DNA from: Clostridiales bacterium mt11
GTDB lineage: Bacteria; Bacillota; Clostridia; Tissierellales; Tepidimicrobiaceae
DNA: 64,000 nucleotides
Reading direction: 5' to 3'
Assembly: GCA_001282665.1 (NCBI GenBank)
Contig: LN874948.1
Coordinates: 690,213-754,212, forward strand
A program made the position numbers and the translations under genes. The notes below the pieces were generated by a model, which worked only from the letters and a program-made list of their open reading frames with translations, was not told the origin of the DNA and ran no database searches. Of the stretch, positions 27,364 to 35,546 are shown piece after piece; the first letter of the stretch is position 1; every line of letters begins with the position of its first letter.

Positions 27364-28497
27364 TTGAAAAAGAAACTTTTATCATTATTGTTAATTACTC
27401 TACTAATCATTGGTGTCACTGGCTGTGGCAATAAACAGGCACCAGCTACTGGTGATAAAGAAAACTTAGGATTTAAAATCGGTTTAGTTACTGGTACGGT
27501 ATCTCAAGGCGAAGAGGAGTTCCGTGCAGCAGAAAATGCAGTAAAGAAATATGGTAAAGATGTAATTAAACACGTAACCTATCCTGATAAATTTACTCAA
27601 GAACAGGAAACTACTATAGCTCAAATCACAGGTTTGGCTGCTGATCCCGAAGTCAAGGCTATAATAATTCTTCAAGCTGTACCTGGCAGTGCTGCTGCTA
27701 TTGACAAAATCAAAGAGGAGAGAGATGACATTTTATTTATAGCTGGAGTACCTCATGAAGACCCCGAAACTATAGCAAGTCGTGCTGATTTCATACTAGA
27801 AACTGACAACTTAAAACGTGGCGAAACTATAGTAGAATTAGCAGAGGAGATGGGAGCAAAGACTTTTATCCACTACTCCTTTCCAAGACATATGTCTTAT
27901 GAACTATTAGCCCAAAGAAGAGATGTCATGAAGGACAAATGTAAAGAACTAGGTCTTGAATTTGTTGAAGTAGATGCTCCAGACCCAACAGGGGATGCTG
28001 GCATCTCAGGTGCACAACAATTTATGATTGAAGATGTACCAAGGCAAGTAGAAAAGTATGGTAAAGATACAGCATTCTTTAATACCAACTGCTCCATGCA
28101 AGAACCATTAATTAAATCTGTACTATCAACAGGTGCCATCTATCCTGAACAGTGCTGTCCTAGCCCATACCATGCTTATCCAGGTGCTCTCGGAATTGAA
28201 ATACCTGAAGATAAAGCTGGAGATGTAGACTATATGTTAGAACAAATAAGTGCCAAAATTAAAGAAGAAGGTGCTTCTGGAAGATTTGCAACTTGGAAAG
28301 TACCTGCTAATATGGCTATGGTAGATGCAGCTGTGGAATATGCTGTAGCCTATGGGAAAGGCGAAGTAGAAAAATTTAATAAAGATAAAGTAATTGAAAT
28401 ACTAAAAGTTGTCTGCAAAGATGACAATGTTCCCGTAAGTGAACTTGAAGATGCCCCAAACTTTTTAATGTTTGTAACAGGTTCAAAAATATTTTAA
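27364..28497 (+). CDS. DUF3798-type substrate-binding lipoprotein
   Basis: The 377-residue product has a lipoprotein signal peptide (KKKLLSLLLITLLIIG, lipobox VTGC near residue 21) and a periplasmic-binding-protein-like body. I recognise it as the DUF3798 family from memory. Its start is TTG, the only candidate after AGGAGGGAAAAC. The following ATPase and two permeases show it is the binding component of an ABC importer. The substrate is unknown; the RbsA/RbsC-like transporter parts suggest a sugar or nucleoside-like solute. Confidence 0.82.
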   Translation: MKKKLLSLLLITLLIIGVTGCGNKQAPATGDKENLGFKIGLVTGTVSQGEEEFRAAENAVKKYGKDVIKHVTYPDKFTQEQETTIAQITGLAADPEVKAIIILQAVPGSAAAIDKIKEERDDILFIAGVPHEDPETIASRADFILETDNLKRGETIVELAEEMGAKTFIHYSFPRHMSYELLAQRRDVMKDKCKELGLEFVEVDAPDPTGDAGISGAQQFMIEDVPRQVEKYGKDTAFFNTNCSMQEPLIKSVLSTGAIYPEQCCPSPYHAYPGALGIEIPEDKAGDVDYMLEQISAKIKEEGASGRFATWKVPANMAMVDAAVEYAVAYGKGEVEKFNKDKVIEILKVVCKDDNVPVSELEDAPNFLMFVTGSKIF

Positions 28498-28550
28498 GTA
28501 GTGAGGTCGTTTGTACGACCTCCTTCTTCTTAAATTAAGGAGGTAGTAAA

Positions 28551-30131
28551 ATGGATTTACTCCAAATGAAGAATATTACTAAAGTATTTGCTGAAAATCG
28601 AGTTTTAAACCAAGTCTCCCTGTCTATAAAAGAAGGAGAAATTCATGGTCTTGTGGGAGAAAATGGTGCTGGAAAATCCACCTTGATGAATATATTGTTC
28701 GGAATGCCTGTTATTCACTCAACTGGAGGATTTGAAGGAAAGATGTTGTTTAATGATGAGCCTTTCCTTCCAAAATCCCCTGAAGAAGCTATGAACTTAG
28801 GAATTGGCATGGTTCATCAAGAGTTCATGCTTATACCTGGTTTTTCCATTACAGAAAATATAAAATTGAACAGAGAAAGAACCAAGCCTAACTTTATGAG
28901 TAAAATATTTGGTAGAAGATTAGAAAAATTAGATAATGATGCTATGGCAAAAGATGCAAGAAAATCTTTAGATAAATTGAACATGTCCATCGATGAATAC
29001 CTCCCTGTAGCAGGACTACCTGTAGGTTATATGCAATTTATCGAAATTGCTAGGGAAATAGACAAGAACAAGTTGAAATTATTGATTTTAGACGAGCCTA
29101 CAGCAGTCCTTACAGAAACAGAGGCAGCTCAATTTTTAGATGTAATAAAGAAACTATCTCAAATGGGAATATCCATACTATTCATATCCCACAGATTGGA
29201 TGAAATAAAAAAAATAACAGATTCCATTACTATTTTAAGGGATGGCGAAGTAGTAAAGACTATAAGTACTGACAAAATAGATATTGTCGATATGGCAGGT
29301 TTAATGGTAGGCAGAAATATTGAAATAGTTAAAAAAGAGGAAAAACGAACCATTGAAGATGAATACATTTTAGAAATAAAGGATTTTAAGGTTAATATGC
29401 CTGGGGAGAGGGTTAAAGGGCTGGATTTAAAGGTTAGAAGAGGTGAAATATTAGGACTAGGAGGGTTAGCTGGACAAGGAAAGGTTGGTATATCCAATGG
29501 AATCATGGGATTATATGAATCCTCTGGCACCATAGCAAAGGATGGAAAAAGTCTTACATTAAACAGTCCAAGGGAAGTCTTACATTCTTCCATTGCCTTT
29601 TTATCAGAGGATAGACGAGGAATTGGACTTCTACTAGATGATTCCATCGAATTTAACATTGCTTTTTCAAGTTTAGAAATACAGAATAATTTTTTAATGA
29701 AAATTGGACCTTTTAATTTAATCGACGAAAATAAAGTTAGAGAACATGCTCTTAAAATGATAAAGGAGTTGGATATAAGATGTACCGGTCCTAAACAGAA
29801 CACTAGATATTTAAGTGGCGGTAATCAACAAAAGGTATGTATAGCTCGTGCTTTAACACTGAATCCAGACTTACTACTGATTTCAGAACCTACCAGAGGA
29901 ATAGATATTGGAGCCAAAAAATTAGTACTTGATACTCTAGTCAAATTGAATCGAGAATTTAACATGACAATAATCATCACCTCCAGTGAGTTAGGAGAAC
30001 TTCGCCAAGTATCTGATAGAATAGCCATCATCTATAATGGAAAAGTAGGTGGAATACTTCCCCCAGATGCTTCTGATGAACAGTTCGGTCTATTGATGGC
30101 TGGAGAAAGTTTAGATAAGGTGGTGAATTAG
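28551..30131 (+). CDS. Sugar/nucleoside-type ABC transporter, duplicated ATPase
   Basis: The 526-residue protein has two ABC domains, as in RbsA/MglA/NupA. Domain 1 has GENGAGKSTLMNILFG and LLILDEPTAVLTETEA; domain 2 has a degenerate Walker A (GLAGQGKVG) and a good signature YLSGGNQQKVCIARAL with EPTRGIDIG. Asymmetric domains are normal for this class. It starts after TAAGGAGGTAGTAAA, 53 bp past the lipoprotein gene, and abuts the first permease. Confidence 0.92.
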   Translation: MDLLQMKNITKVFAENRVLNQVSLSIKEGEIHGLVGENGAGKSTLMNILFGMPVIHSTGGFEGKMLFNDEPFLPKSPEEAMNLGIGMVHQEFMLIPGFSITENIKLNRERTKPNFMSKIFGRRLEKLDNDAMAKDARKSLDKLNMSIDEYLPVAGLPVGYMQFIEIAREIDKNKLKLLILDEPTAVLTETEAAQFLDVIKKLSQMGISILFISHRLDEIKKITDSITILRDGEVVKTISTDKIDIVDMAGLMVGRNIEIVKKEEKRTIEDEYILEIKDFKVNMPGERVKGLDLKVRRGEILGLGGLAGQGKVGISNGIMGLYESSGTIAKDGKSLTLNSPREVLHSSIAFLSEDRRGIGLLLDDSIEFNIAFSSLEIQNNFLMKIGPFNLIDENKVREHALKMIKELDIRCTGPKQNTRYLSGGNQQKVCIARALTLNPDLLLISEPTRGIDIGAKKLVLDTLVKLNREFNMTIIITSSELGELRQVSDRIAIIYNGKVGGILPPDASDEQFGLLMAGESLDKVVN

Positions 30132-31163
30132 ATGAAGGATTTTATAAATAAGATTGGTTTTCCTAGATTTATAATCGCTATATTTTTAATTTGTTTAATC
30201 CTATTAGCTGTGTTTTTAAAAATACCCCTATCTGGATTGATTACAGATATTCTAGTTCGCTTTGGTATGAATGCTATACTGGTATTGGCAATGGTACCTG
30301 CTGTTCAATCGGGAATCGGACTTAACTTTAATCTACCTTTAGGAATTGTGTTTGGGTTGATAGGGGCTTTAATAAGTATAGAATTTAGACTTACAGGTTT
30401 TAAGGGTTTGTTGGTTTCTATGGTAATCGCCATTCCATTAGCAGCAGTAGCTGGTTATTTTTATGGTAAGATGCTCAATAAGATTAAAGGACAGGAGATG
30501 ACCGTTGGAACCTATATAGGCTTTTCTATAGTATCTTTGATGTGTATATTTTGGTTATTAGCTCCTTTTAAAAGTCCAGAGCTTATTTGGGCATATGGTG
30601 GAAACGGGCTTAGGGTTACCGTATCCTTAGAATCTTCCATTGGTCATGTATTAAATGACTTCTGGCATTTCAATATTAAGAAAGTTGTCATACCTACAGG
30701 ACTGTTGCTGTTCTTCGCTCTTTGTGCCATTATAATATGGATATATAATAAGAGCAAAAAAGGTTTATCTATGAGAGTTGCAGGGAGTAATGAAAAATTC
30801 GCCCTATCAAATGGTATAGATGTGGATAGAGAAAGAATAGTGGGAACCATGATATCCACAGTATTAGCTGCTATAGGCATAATCGTATATAGCCAAGCCT
30901 TTGGATTTTTACAGCTATACAATGCTCCTCTATATGCAGCAATGCCAGCAGTAGCTTCCATACTTATTGGCGGTGCTTCCCTTCATAGAGCAAAGATAAT
31001 CCATGTAATAATAGGGACATTGTTGTTCCAATCCCTACTGGTAGTTGCATTGCCTGTAATCAACATTATATCTGAAGGCAGTATGTCAGAAGTAATAAGG
31101 ACCATTATATCCAATGGCATAATCCTCTACGCATTGACAAGAACAGGGGGTGAAGAGGCATGA
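30132..31163 (+). CDS. ABC transporter permease 1 (BPD_transp_2 type)
   Basis: The 343-residue protein has roughly nine to ten hydrophobic segments and the family loop GLSMRVAGSNEKFALSNGID, the coupling motif of RbsC-like permeases. It begins immediately after the ATPase stop and its stop overlaps the second permease start, so the genes are translationally coupled. Confidence 0.9.
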   Translation: MKDFINKIGFPRFIIAIFLICLILLAVFLKIPLSGLITDILVRFGMNAILVLAMVPAVQSGIGLNFNLPLGIVFGLIGALISIEFRLTGFKGLLVSMVIAIPLAAVAGYFYGKMLNKIKGQEMTVGTYIGFSIVSLMCIFWLLAPFKSPELIWAYGGNGLRVTVSLESSIGHVLNDFWHFNIKKVVIPTGLLLFFALCAIIIWIYNKSKKGLSMRVAGSNEKFALSNGIDVDRERIVGTMISTVLAAIGIIVYSQAFGFLQLYNAPLYAAMPAVASILIGGASLHRAKIIHVIIGTLLFQSLLVVALPVINIISEGSMSEVIRTIISNGIILYALTRTGGEEA

Positions 31164-32185
31164 TGGTACCAATTATATTCCTCATATTAGGCATCGTTGG
31201 TTTTTTCTTTACAGGACTTCCTTTAAAATTTTTAATGGATGAAATGATAATTCGCCTTGCTAGAAACCTAGTTCTTGTGTTATCTTTAATAATCCCAGTT
31301 ATCACTGGAATGGGATTAAACTTTGGTATTGTTCTAGGGGCCATGGCTGGACAAATTGGTTTAATAGTAATTACCAACCATTCCATCGGTGGAGGTTTAG
31401 GCTTTTTATTGAGTGTAATAATATCTACACCTATAGCCATTCTATTTGGTTTTCTAGTAGGTAGAGTGTTAAATAAAGCAAAGGGTAAAGAGATGATTAC
31501 CAGTATGATTTTAGGTTTTTTTGCCAATGGAGTCTATCAACTTATATTTTTAATCCTTGCTGGTTCTTTAATTCCTGTGAAGAATAAGACTTTACTTCTT
31601 TCCTCTGGAGTAGGACTTAAAAATACAGTAGACTTAGCTGGAGTTAGATATTCATTAGATAGATTAATCCCCATTGGTAAATACCCTATAGCCACTCTAC
31701 TAGTTACCTTAATACTTTATCTATTAGTAAGCTATTTTCTAAAGACAAAATTAGGTCAGGATATGAGAGCCGTAGGACAAGATATGCACATTGCAGAAGT
31801 ATCGGGTATCAATGTAGATAGAACAAGGATAATTGCTATAATCATATCTACGGTTCTAGCTGCTTGGGGACAGATAATATTCCTACAAAATATAGGCACT
31901 ATGAATACCTACGGCAGCTACGAACAAGTTGGACTATTTGCTGTAGCTTCTCTCCTTGTAGGCGGTGCTACTGTAGATAAGGCATCCTGGAAGGAAGCAT
32001 TGATTGGAACTTTCTTGTTCCACTTCTTGTTTATCATATCCCCATTAGCTGGTCAAAATTTAATGAACAATGCTCAAATTGGTGAATACTTTAGAGTATT
32101 TGTTGCCTATGGTGTTATAGGTTTAGCTCTTCTTCTCCACTCTTGGGAAAAAGATAAATACAAGACCAGTTTAAAGGATATTTAA
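31160..32185 (+). CDS. ABC transporter permease 2 (BPD_transp_2 type)
   Basis: The 341-residue protein is homologous in layout to the first permease, with the coupling loop KLGQDMRAVGQDMHIAEVSGI. Two different permeases with one double ATPase is the NupABC/BMP-type arrangement. A 4-bp overlap with the upstream gene indicates coupling. The operon ends here at a strong convergent hairpin. Confidence 0.9.
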   Translation: MMVPIIFLILGIVGFFFTGLPLKFLMDEMIIRLARNLVLVLSLIIPVITGMGLNFGIVLGAMAGQIGLIVITNHSIGGGLGFLLSVIISTPIAILFGFLVGRVLNKAKGKEMITSMILGFFANGVYQLIFLILAGSLIPVKNKTLLLSSGVGLKNTVDLAGVRYSLDRLIPIGKYPIATLLVTLILYLLVSYFLKTKLGQDMRAVGQDMHIAEVSGINVDRTRIIAIIISTVLAAWGQIIFLQNIGTMNTYGSYEQVGLFAVASLLVGGATVDKASWKEALIGTFLFHFLFIISPLAGQNLMNNAQIGEYFRVFVAYGVIGLALLLHSWEKDKYKTSLKDI

Positions 32186-32198
32186 GTATAATAAAAAT

Positions 32199-32230
32199 AG
32201 GTGAAGAATCTTCAAAGAGATTCTTCACCT
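32199..32230. terminator. Convergent terminator between importer operon and cutC
   Basis: Thirteen-bp arms AGGTGAAGAATCT / AGATTCTTCACCT; A run on the left gives the T run for the minus-strand cutC transcript. Confidence 0.8.
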
Positions 32231-32231
32231 G

Positions 32232-32846
32232 TTAAACTATCTTAGTCCCATGAACTTCCTTTGCCCCAATATCCTTTACCAATTTTATGTAATTATCCTT
32301 AGTAACCCCTCCACCGGGCATAATTATGATTCTATCATTAGCATATTCAACTAACTCTTTTAAAACTTCCTTATTATCTAAAGCCGTACCCTGTCCTCCT
32401 TTAGTAAGGACTCTATCTATACCTAATTCAACCAATTTATCCAATGCCTTCTTCTTATCCTCTATTTCGTCAAAAGCCATATGGAATGAAATACTTAAAT
32501 CTCCTGCCTTCTTTACAAGCCTTTTTACAGTTATTTCATCTATTTGGTTGTCCTCTGTTAAAGCTCCAATAACTACTCCATCTGCCTTTAAATTTTTACA
32601 TACTTCTATATCCTTCTCCATTATCCTTACTTCTTCTTCCGTAAATACAAAATTGCCTCCCCTTGGTCGTATGATTACATTTACTATTAAATCCAAAGTT
32701 TCCTTTGCCAGCAAAATAGTTCCAGCACTAGGGGTAGTACCTCCTTCTTTAAGGTTATCACATAGCTCTATTCTATCTGCCCCAAGTTCATAGGCTCTTT
32801 TAGCTTCCAAATAATTCCCTACACATGCTTCCTTTAAAATATGCAT
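32232..32846 (-). CDS. cutC: CutC family protein
   Basis: The 204-residue TIM-barrel-like protein has the CutC signature opening (KEACVGNYLEAKRAYELGAD, RIELCDNLKEGGTTPSAG) and IIRPRGGNF. CutC was named for copper homeostasis but its biochemical role remains unclear. It is shorter than the roughly 245 residues of E. coli CutC, ending soon after the GGGVTKDNY segment; short forms occur in Firmicutes. ATG at 32846 follows AAGGAGGGA. Confidence 0.88.
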   Translation of the reverse strand: MHILKEACVGNYLEAKRAYELGADRIELCDNLKEGGTTPSAGTILLAKETLDLIVNVIIRPRGGNFVFTEEEVRIMEKDIEVCKNLKADGVVIGALTEDNQIDEITVKRLVKKAGDLSISFHMAFDEIEDKKKALDKLVELGIDRVLTKGGQGTALDNKEVLKELVEYANDRIIIMPGGGVTKDNYIKLVKDIGAKEVHGTKIV

Positions 32847-33009
32847 AAAATCCCTCCTTTTCTTATCATTATACCTTGTAAATATCCATTTTTCAAAGAA
32901 ACTATTCCAATTTTAACTTTTTATCAATGCAGAATAACTAATATTAGTATATAATATATAATATCTATTAATTATAAATAATTATTATATACTTTATTTG
33001 GAGGGTTTT

Positions 33010-34728
33010 ATGCATAAATTAAGTTATAAAGAGATACAAACTATTCAAGAGAATACTACAAGAAAATTGATTAAATATATAAACGAATTTATAAAAAAGG
33101 ATGACTCATTGGATTCCATAGAGTTTTATTATCCTGATTTTGACGAGCAAAAAACTATGATTGCCTTTAATGTTTGGGTAAGCATAGACTATAGGACTAA
33201 TTATGGTAAAAGCTTTATCGAACATATGCTAGAGGATAAGTCTGCCATGCTTTCCAATTTAGAAAAGGAAATATTAGTGGAAAGAAATAAATCTCATATA
33301 TCCCTATTTGAAATATTGGATATTAAGGGAGAATATGTTCATGTCGTCGATTTATTGACTAGAAGACATCACACTATATTAGAACCTAGTATGTCTAATA
33401 TACTCAAGTCTTCAGATTTAATATTTGGAAGAATTGGAAAGATTATAGCTCATGAAGGGTTCATTGGAAACATAAGTTTTCTGCCTGCTTCCGCTAAAAA
33501 TGACTTTATTGAACAGGTACTACTAGACTACAATCGGGTAAGATTAAAGCACCTTGAATTATCTATGCATATGTATTTAAAACAATATAGTGTAAACATA
33601 TATAGGATATATACAGAATGTATATACGATATAATAGATATGGATGATGATATCACTTCTATGCTATATGACGAATTGGAGGAGTTTGAAAACTATTTAG
33701 CCCTTCAAACATCAAGACCTAAAATTAAAAAACATATTACCAATTTAATTAATCTATTTGAATACTGTCTAATGGATTCAGAAATGACCTTATATGATTT
33801 AGATGAGATTGATTTTGAATGTCTATTAGATAAGGCTATAAACGATGGTTTTATTTCAACTCAATCGGAGTTAAGCTCTTACATCTCTACATTGAAAAAA
33901 TACTTAGGCTATTTAAAAAATAAGACTCCCATATATAAAGAATCATATGAGAAAATACTTGAAATAAGTAAAAATAGGTTTTTATATATAAGTAATATTA
34001 AACAGACTAAATTACCTTTTGATGTCAATAGAGCCTTATCCAATGGGATTATGCATATATTAAATGAACAATCCTTTGATTTCATTATGGACTATGAAAA
34101 ATTTATACTATATTTGATGAACAATCCACTGCGTGCAACTGATAAGAAGAAATACATAAAGAGGAAGGATTTGCTGAAGATAAATGAGATAATGGAAAAT
34201 CAGGAAACCATTACAAAAAAATCGCCAAATCAAGAGGATTTTCCTATGATCCATCTATTTTATAAATTTTCTCTTGAAAATGATTTAATTAAAATAAAGG
34301 ATGGCTTTTTAACCGTAACTAAAAAAAGTTCTAAATTTCTAAGACTTAATGATGAAGAAAAATATAGCCTATTTATACAGTATATATGGAGTGATGAATT
34401 TTTATCCTATATAAGCTGTACTCTAGACCAAGATTGTCTAGAGTCCACTAGAGATAGTATATTAGACTTATTGAGCAATCTAGAAGAAGATACCTTTTAC
34501 AAATACAGCAGTCTACTTCCCGCTTGTGTAAAATTTCCAGAATTTCTTCTTACTTATTACAAATACTTAAATCTAATGGGACTGTTAAAATACAGTTATA
34601 ATCCTTGCTTGAGTATAAGCCTCACTCCTTTTGGAAAGGTGGTATTTAGACTCCTTGCTCATAAGGATTATATAATCGATAATAATGGGAAAATCATAAA
34701 TTTAAATATATATCGGGAAAGCAGATAG
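33010..34728 (+). CDS. Unknown 572-residue protein with winged-helix-like C-terminus
   Basis: I do not recognise this protein. It has no signal peptide or membrane helix and is mostly predicted helix, rich in Asp/Glu/Tyr. An internal region (LAHEG-like FGRIGKIIAHEGFIGNISFLP, about 143-163) is more beta-like. The C-terminal 60 residues (YYKYLNLMGLLKYSYNP, then ISLTPFGKVVFRLL) look like a winged helix with wing. ATG at 33010 is chosen over an upstream TTG because GGAGGG is well spaced. It is monocistronic with its own terminator. Confidence 0.75.
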   Translation: MHKLSYKEIQTIQENTTRKLIKYINEFIKKDDSLDSIEFYYPDFDEQKTMIAFNVWVSIDYRTNYGKSFIEHMLEDKSAMLSNLEKEILVERNKSHISLFEILDIKGEYVHVVDLLTRRHHTILEPSMSNILKSSDLIFGRIGKIIAHEGFIGNISFLPASAKNDFIEQVLLDYNRVRLKHLELSMHMYLKQYSVNIYRIYTECIYDIIDMDDDITSMLYDELEEFENYLALQTSRPKIKKHITNLINLFEYCLMDSEMTLYDLDEIDFECLLDKAINDGFISTQSELSSYISTLKKYLGYLKNKTPIYKESYEKILEISKNRFLYISNIKQTKLPFDVNRALSNGIMHILNEQSFDFIMDYEKFILYLMNNPLRATDKKKYIKRKDLLKINEIMENQETITKKSPNQEDFPMIHLFYKFSLENDLIKIKDGFLTVTKKSSKFLRLNDEEKYSLFIQYIWSDEFLSYISCTLDQDCLESTRDSILDLLSNLEEDTFYKYSSLLPACVKFPEFLLTYYKYLNLMGLLKYSYNPCLSISLTPFGKVVFRLLAHKDYIIDNNGKIINLNIYRESR

Positions 34729-34747
34729 TCTTTACTATCTGCTTTTT
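34720..34747 (+). terminator. Terminator of the unknown 572-residue protein gene
   Basis: AGCAGATAGT / ACTATCTGCT stem, four-base loop, T run; the stop codon lies in the stem. Confidence 0.85.
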
Positions 34748-34760
34748 ATATTTAGAAATC

Positions 34761-34789
34761 TTGACAAAAACTTAAATTGATACTATAAT
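34761..34789 (+). promoter_or_regulatory. Consensus sigma-A promoter of the perR-like operon
   Basis: TTGACA (34761-34766), 17-bp spacer, TATAAT (34784-34789): perfect match to consensus. Confidence 0.92.
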
Positions 34790-34792
34790 GAA

Positions 34793-34809
34793 TTTGTAAT
34801 TATTACAAA
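34793..34809 (+). promoter_or_regulatory. Fur-family operator (Per/Zur-type box)
   Basis: TTTGTAAT-T-ATTACAAA is a perfect 8-1-8 inverted repeat whose core TTGTAATNATTACAA differs by one base per half from the Per box TTATAATNATTATAA. It starts 4 bp after the -10, covering the expected transcription start, upstream of an operon that encodes a Fur-family regulator. Autoregulation is the natural inference. Confidence 0.8.
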
Positions 34810-34848
34810 ACTGAATCTATTACAATATACATAAAAGGAGGGATTTAT

Positions 34849-35025
34849 ATGGATAATAAAGAATTGGTGTTAAAAATATTGAAGGAATCAGGTGAACCAT
34901 TAAAATCAGGAGAAATCGCTGAAAAAGCTAATATAGATAAAAAAGAAGTAGACAAAGCTATAAAACAACTGAAAACAGAAGAATTAATTGAATCACCAAA
35001 GAGATGCTTCTATGCACCAAAATAG
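34849..35025 (+). CDS. Small winged-helix DNA-binding protein
   Basis: This 58-residue protein begins MDNKELVLKILKESGEPLKS and continues GEIAEKANIDKKEVDKAIKQ, a clear MarR/ArsR-like helix-turn-helix, ending with a short wing (IESPKRCFYAPK). There is no effector domain. AAAGGAGGGATTTAT precedes ATG. It is the first gene of the operon with the PerR-like gene 28 bp downstream and lies right behind the Fur-type box. Confidence 0.85.
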   Translation: MDNKELVLKILKESGEPLKSGEIAEKANIDKKEVDKAIKQLKTEELIESPKRCFYAPK

Positions 35026-35053
35026 ATTTTGCCTCATATGAGAGGAGTTAAAA

Positions 35054-35494
35054 ATGAACTACACCACTGAATGGATTAAAAATTATTTAAAAGGACATGA
35101 CATTAAACCGTCCAATATTAGGATTAAAATACTTGATTATCTATTAAACAATAGGATACATCCCACAGTAGATGATATATATGTGAATCTATTAGATGAC
35201 ATACCTACCCTTTCAAAGACTAGTGTTTATAACACCTTGGATTTGTTTTTAGAAAAGGGTGTGGTAAATGCAGTAGCTTTACGTGAAAAAGAACTAAGAT
35301 ATGATATAGGTACAGACTATCACGGACATTTTAAATGTGAAAAATGTGAGAAAGTATATGACTTTCCTATAACGGAAAAACCAATCATTGAAGATGAATT
35401 AGAAGACTTCACCATTAAAAATAAAGACATTTATATTTATGGAATATGTAAAGAATGTAATGAAAAGCACAAGAAAGACCAATTAAATAAATAG
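35054..35494 (+). CDS. Fur family transcriptional regulator, PerR-like
   Basis: The 146-residue protein has the Fur winged helix (KPSNIRIKILDYLL, HPTVDDIYVNL, SKTSVYNTLDLFLEKGVV) and a metal domain with two CxxC pairs (FKCEKCEKVYDF and YGICKECNEK) for structural zinc. The Asp in VYDF and the RYDIGTDYHGH segment match the PerR regulatory-site pattern better than Fur. PerR uses Fe2+ to sense peroxide. The Fur-type box upstream of its operon fits autoregulation. Confidence 0.88.
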   Translation: MNYTTEWIKNYLKGHDIKPSNIRIKILDYLLNNRIHPTVDDIYVNLLDDIPTLSKTSVYNTLDLFLEKGVVNAVALREKELRYDIGTDYHGHFKCEKCEKVYDFPITEKPIIEDELEDFTIKNKDIYIYGICKECNEKHKKDQLNK

Positions 35495-35496
35495 CC

Positions 35497-35538
35497 AAAA
35501 CCTGCTAGTATGATTTTAGTCATATTAGCAGGTTTTTT
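35497..35538 (+). terminator. Terminator of the perR-like operon
   Basis: AACCTGCTA...TAGCAGGTT inverted repeat with an interior TATGA/TCATA extension, then six T. It is placed between convergent genes and may serve both. Confidence 0.85.
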
Positions 35539-35546
35539 ATAATATT

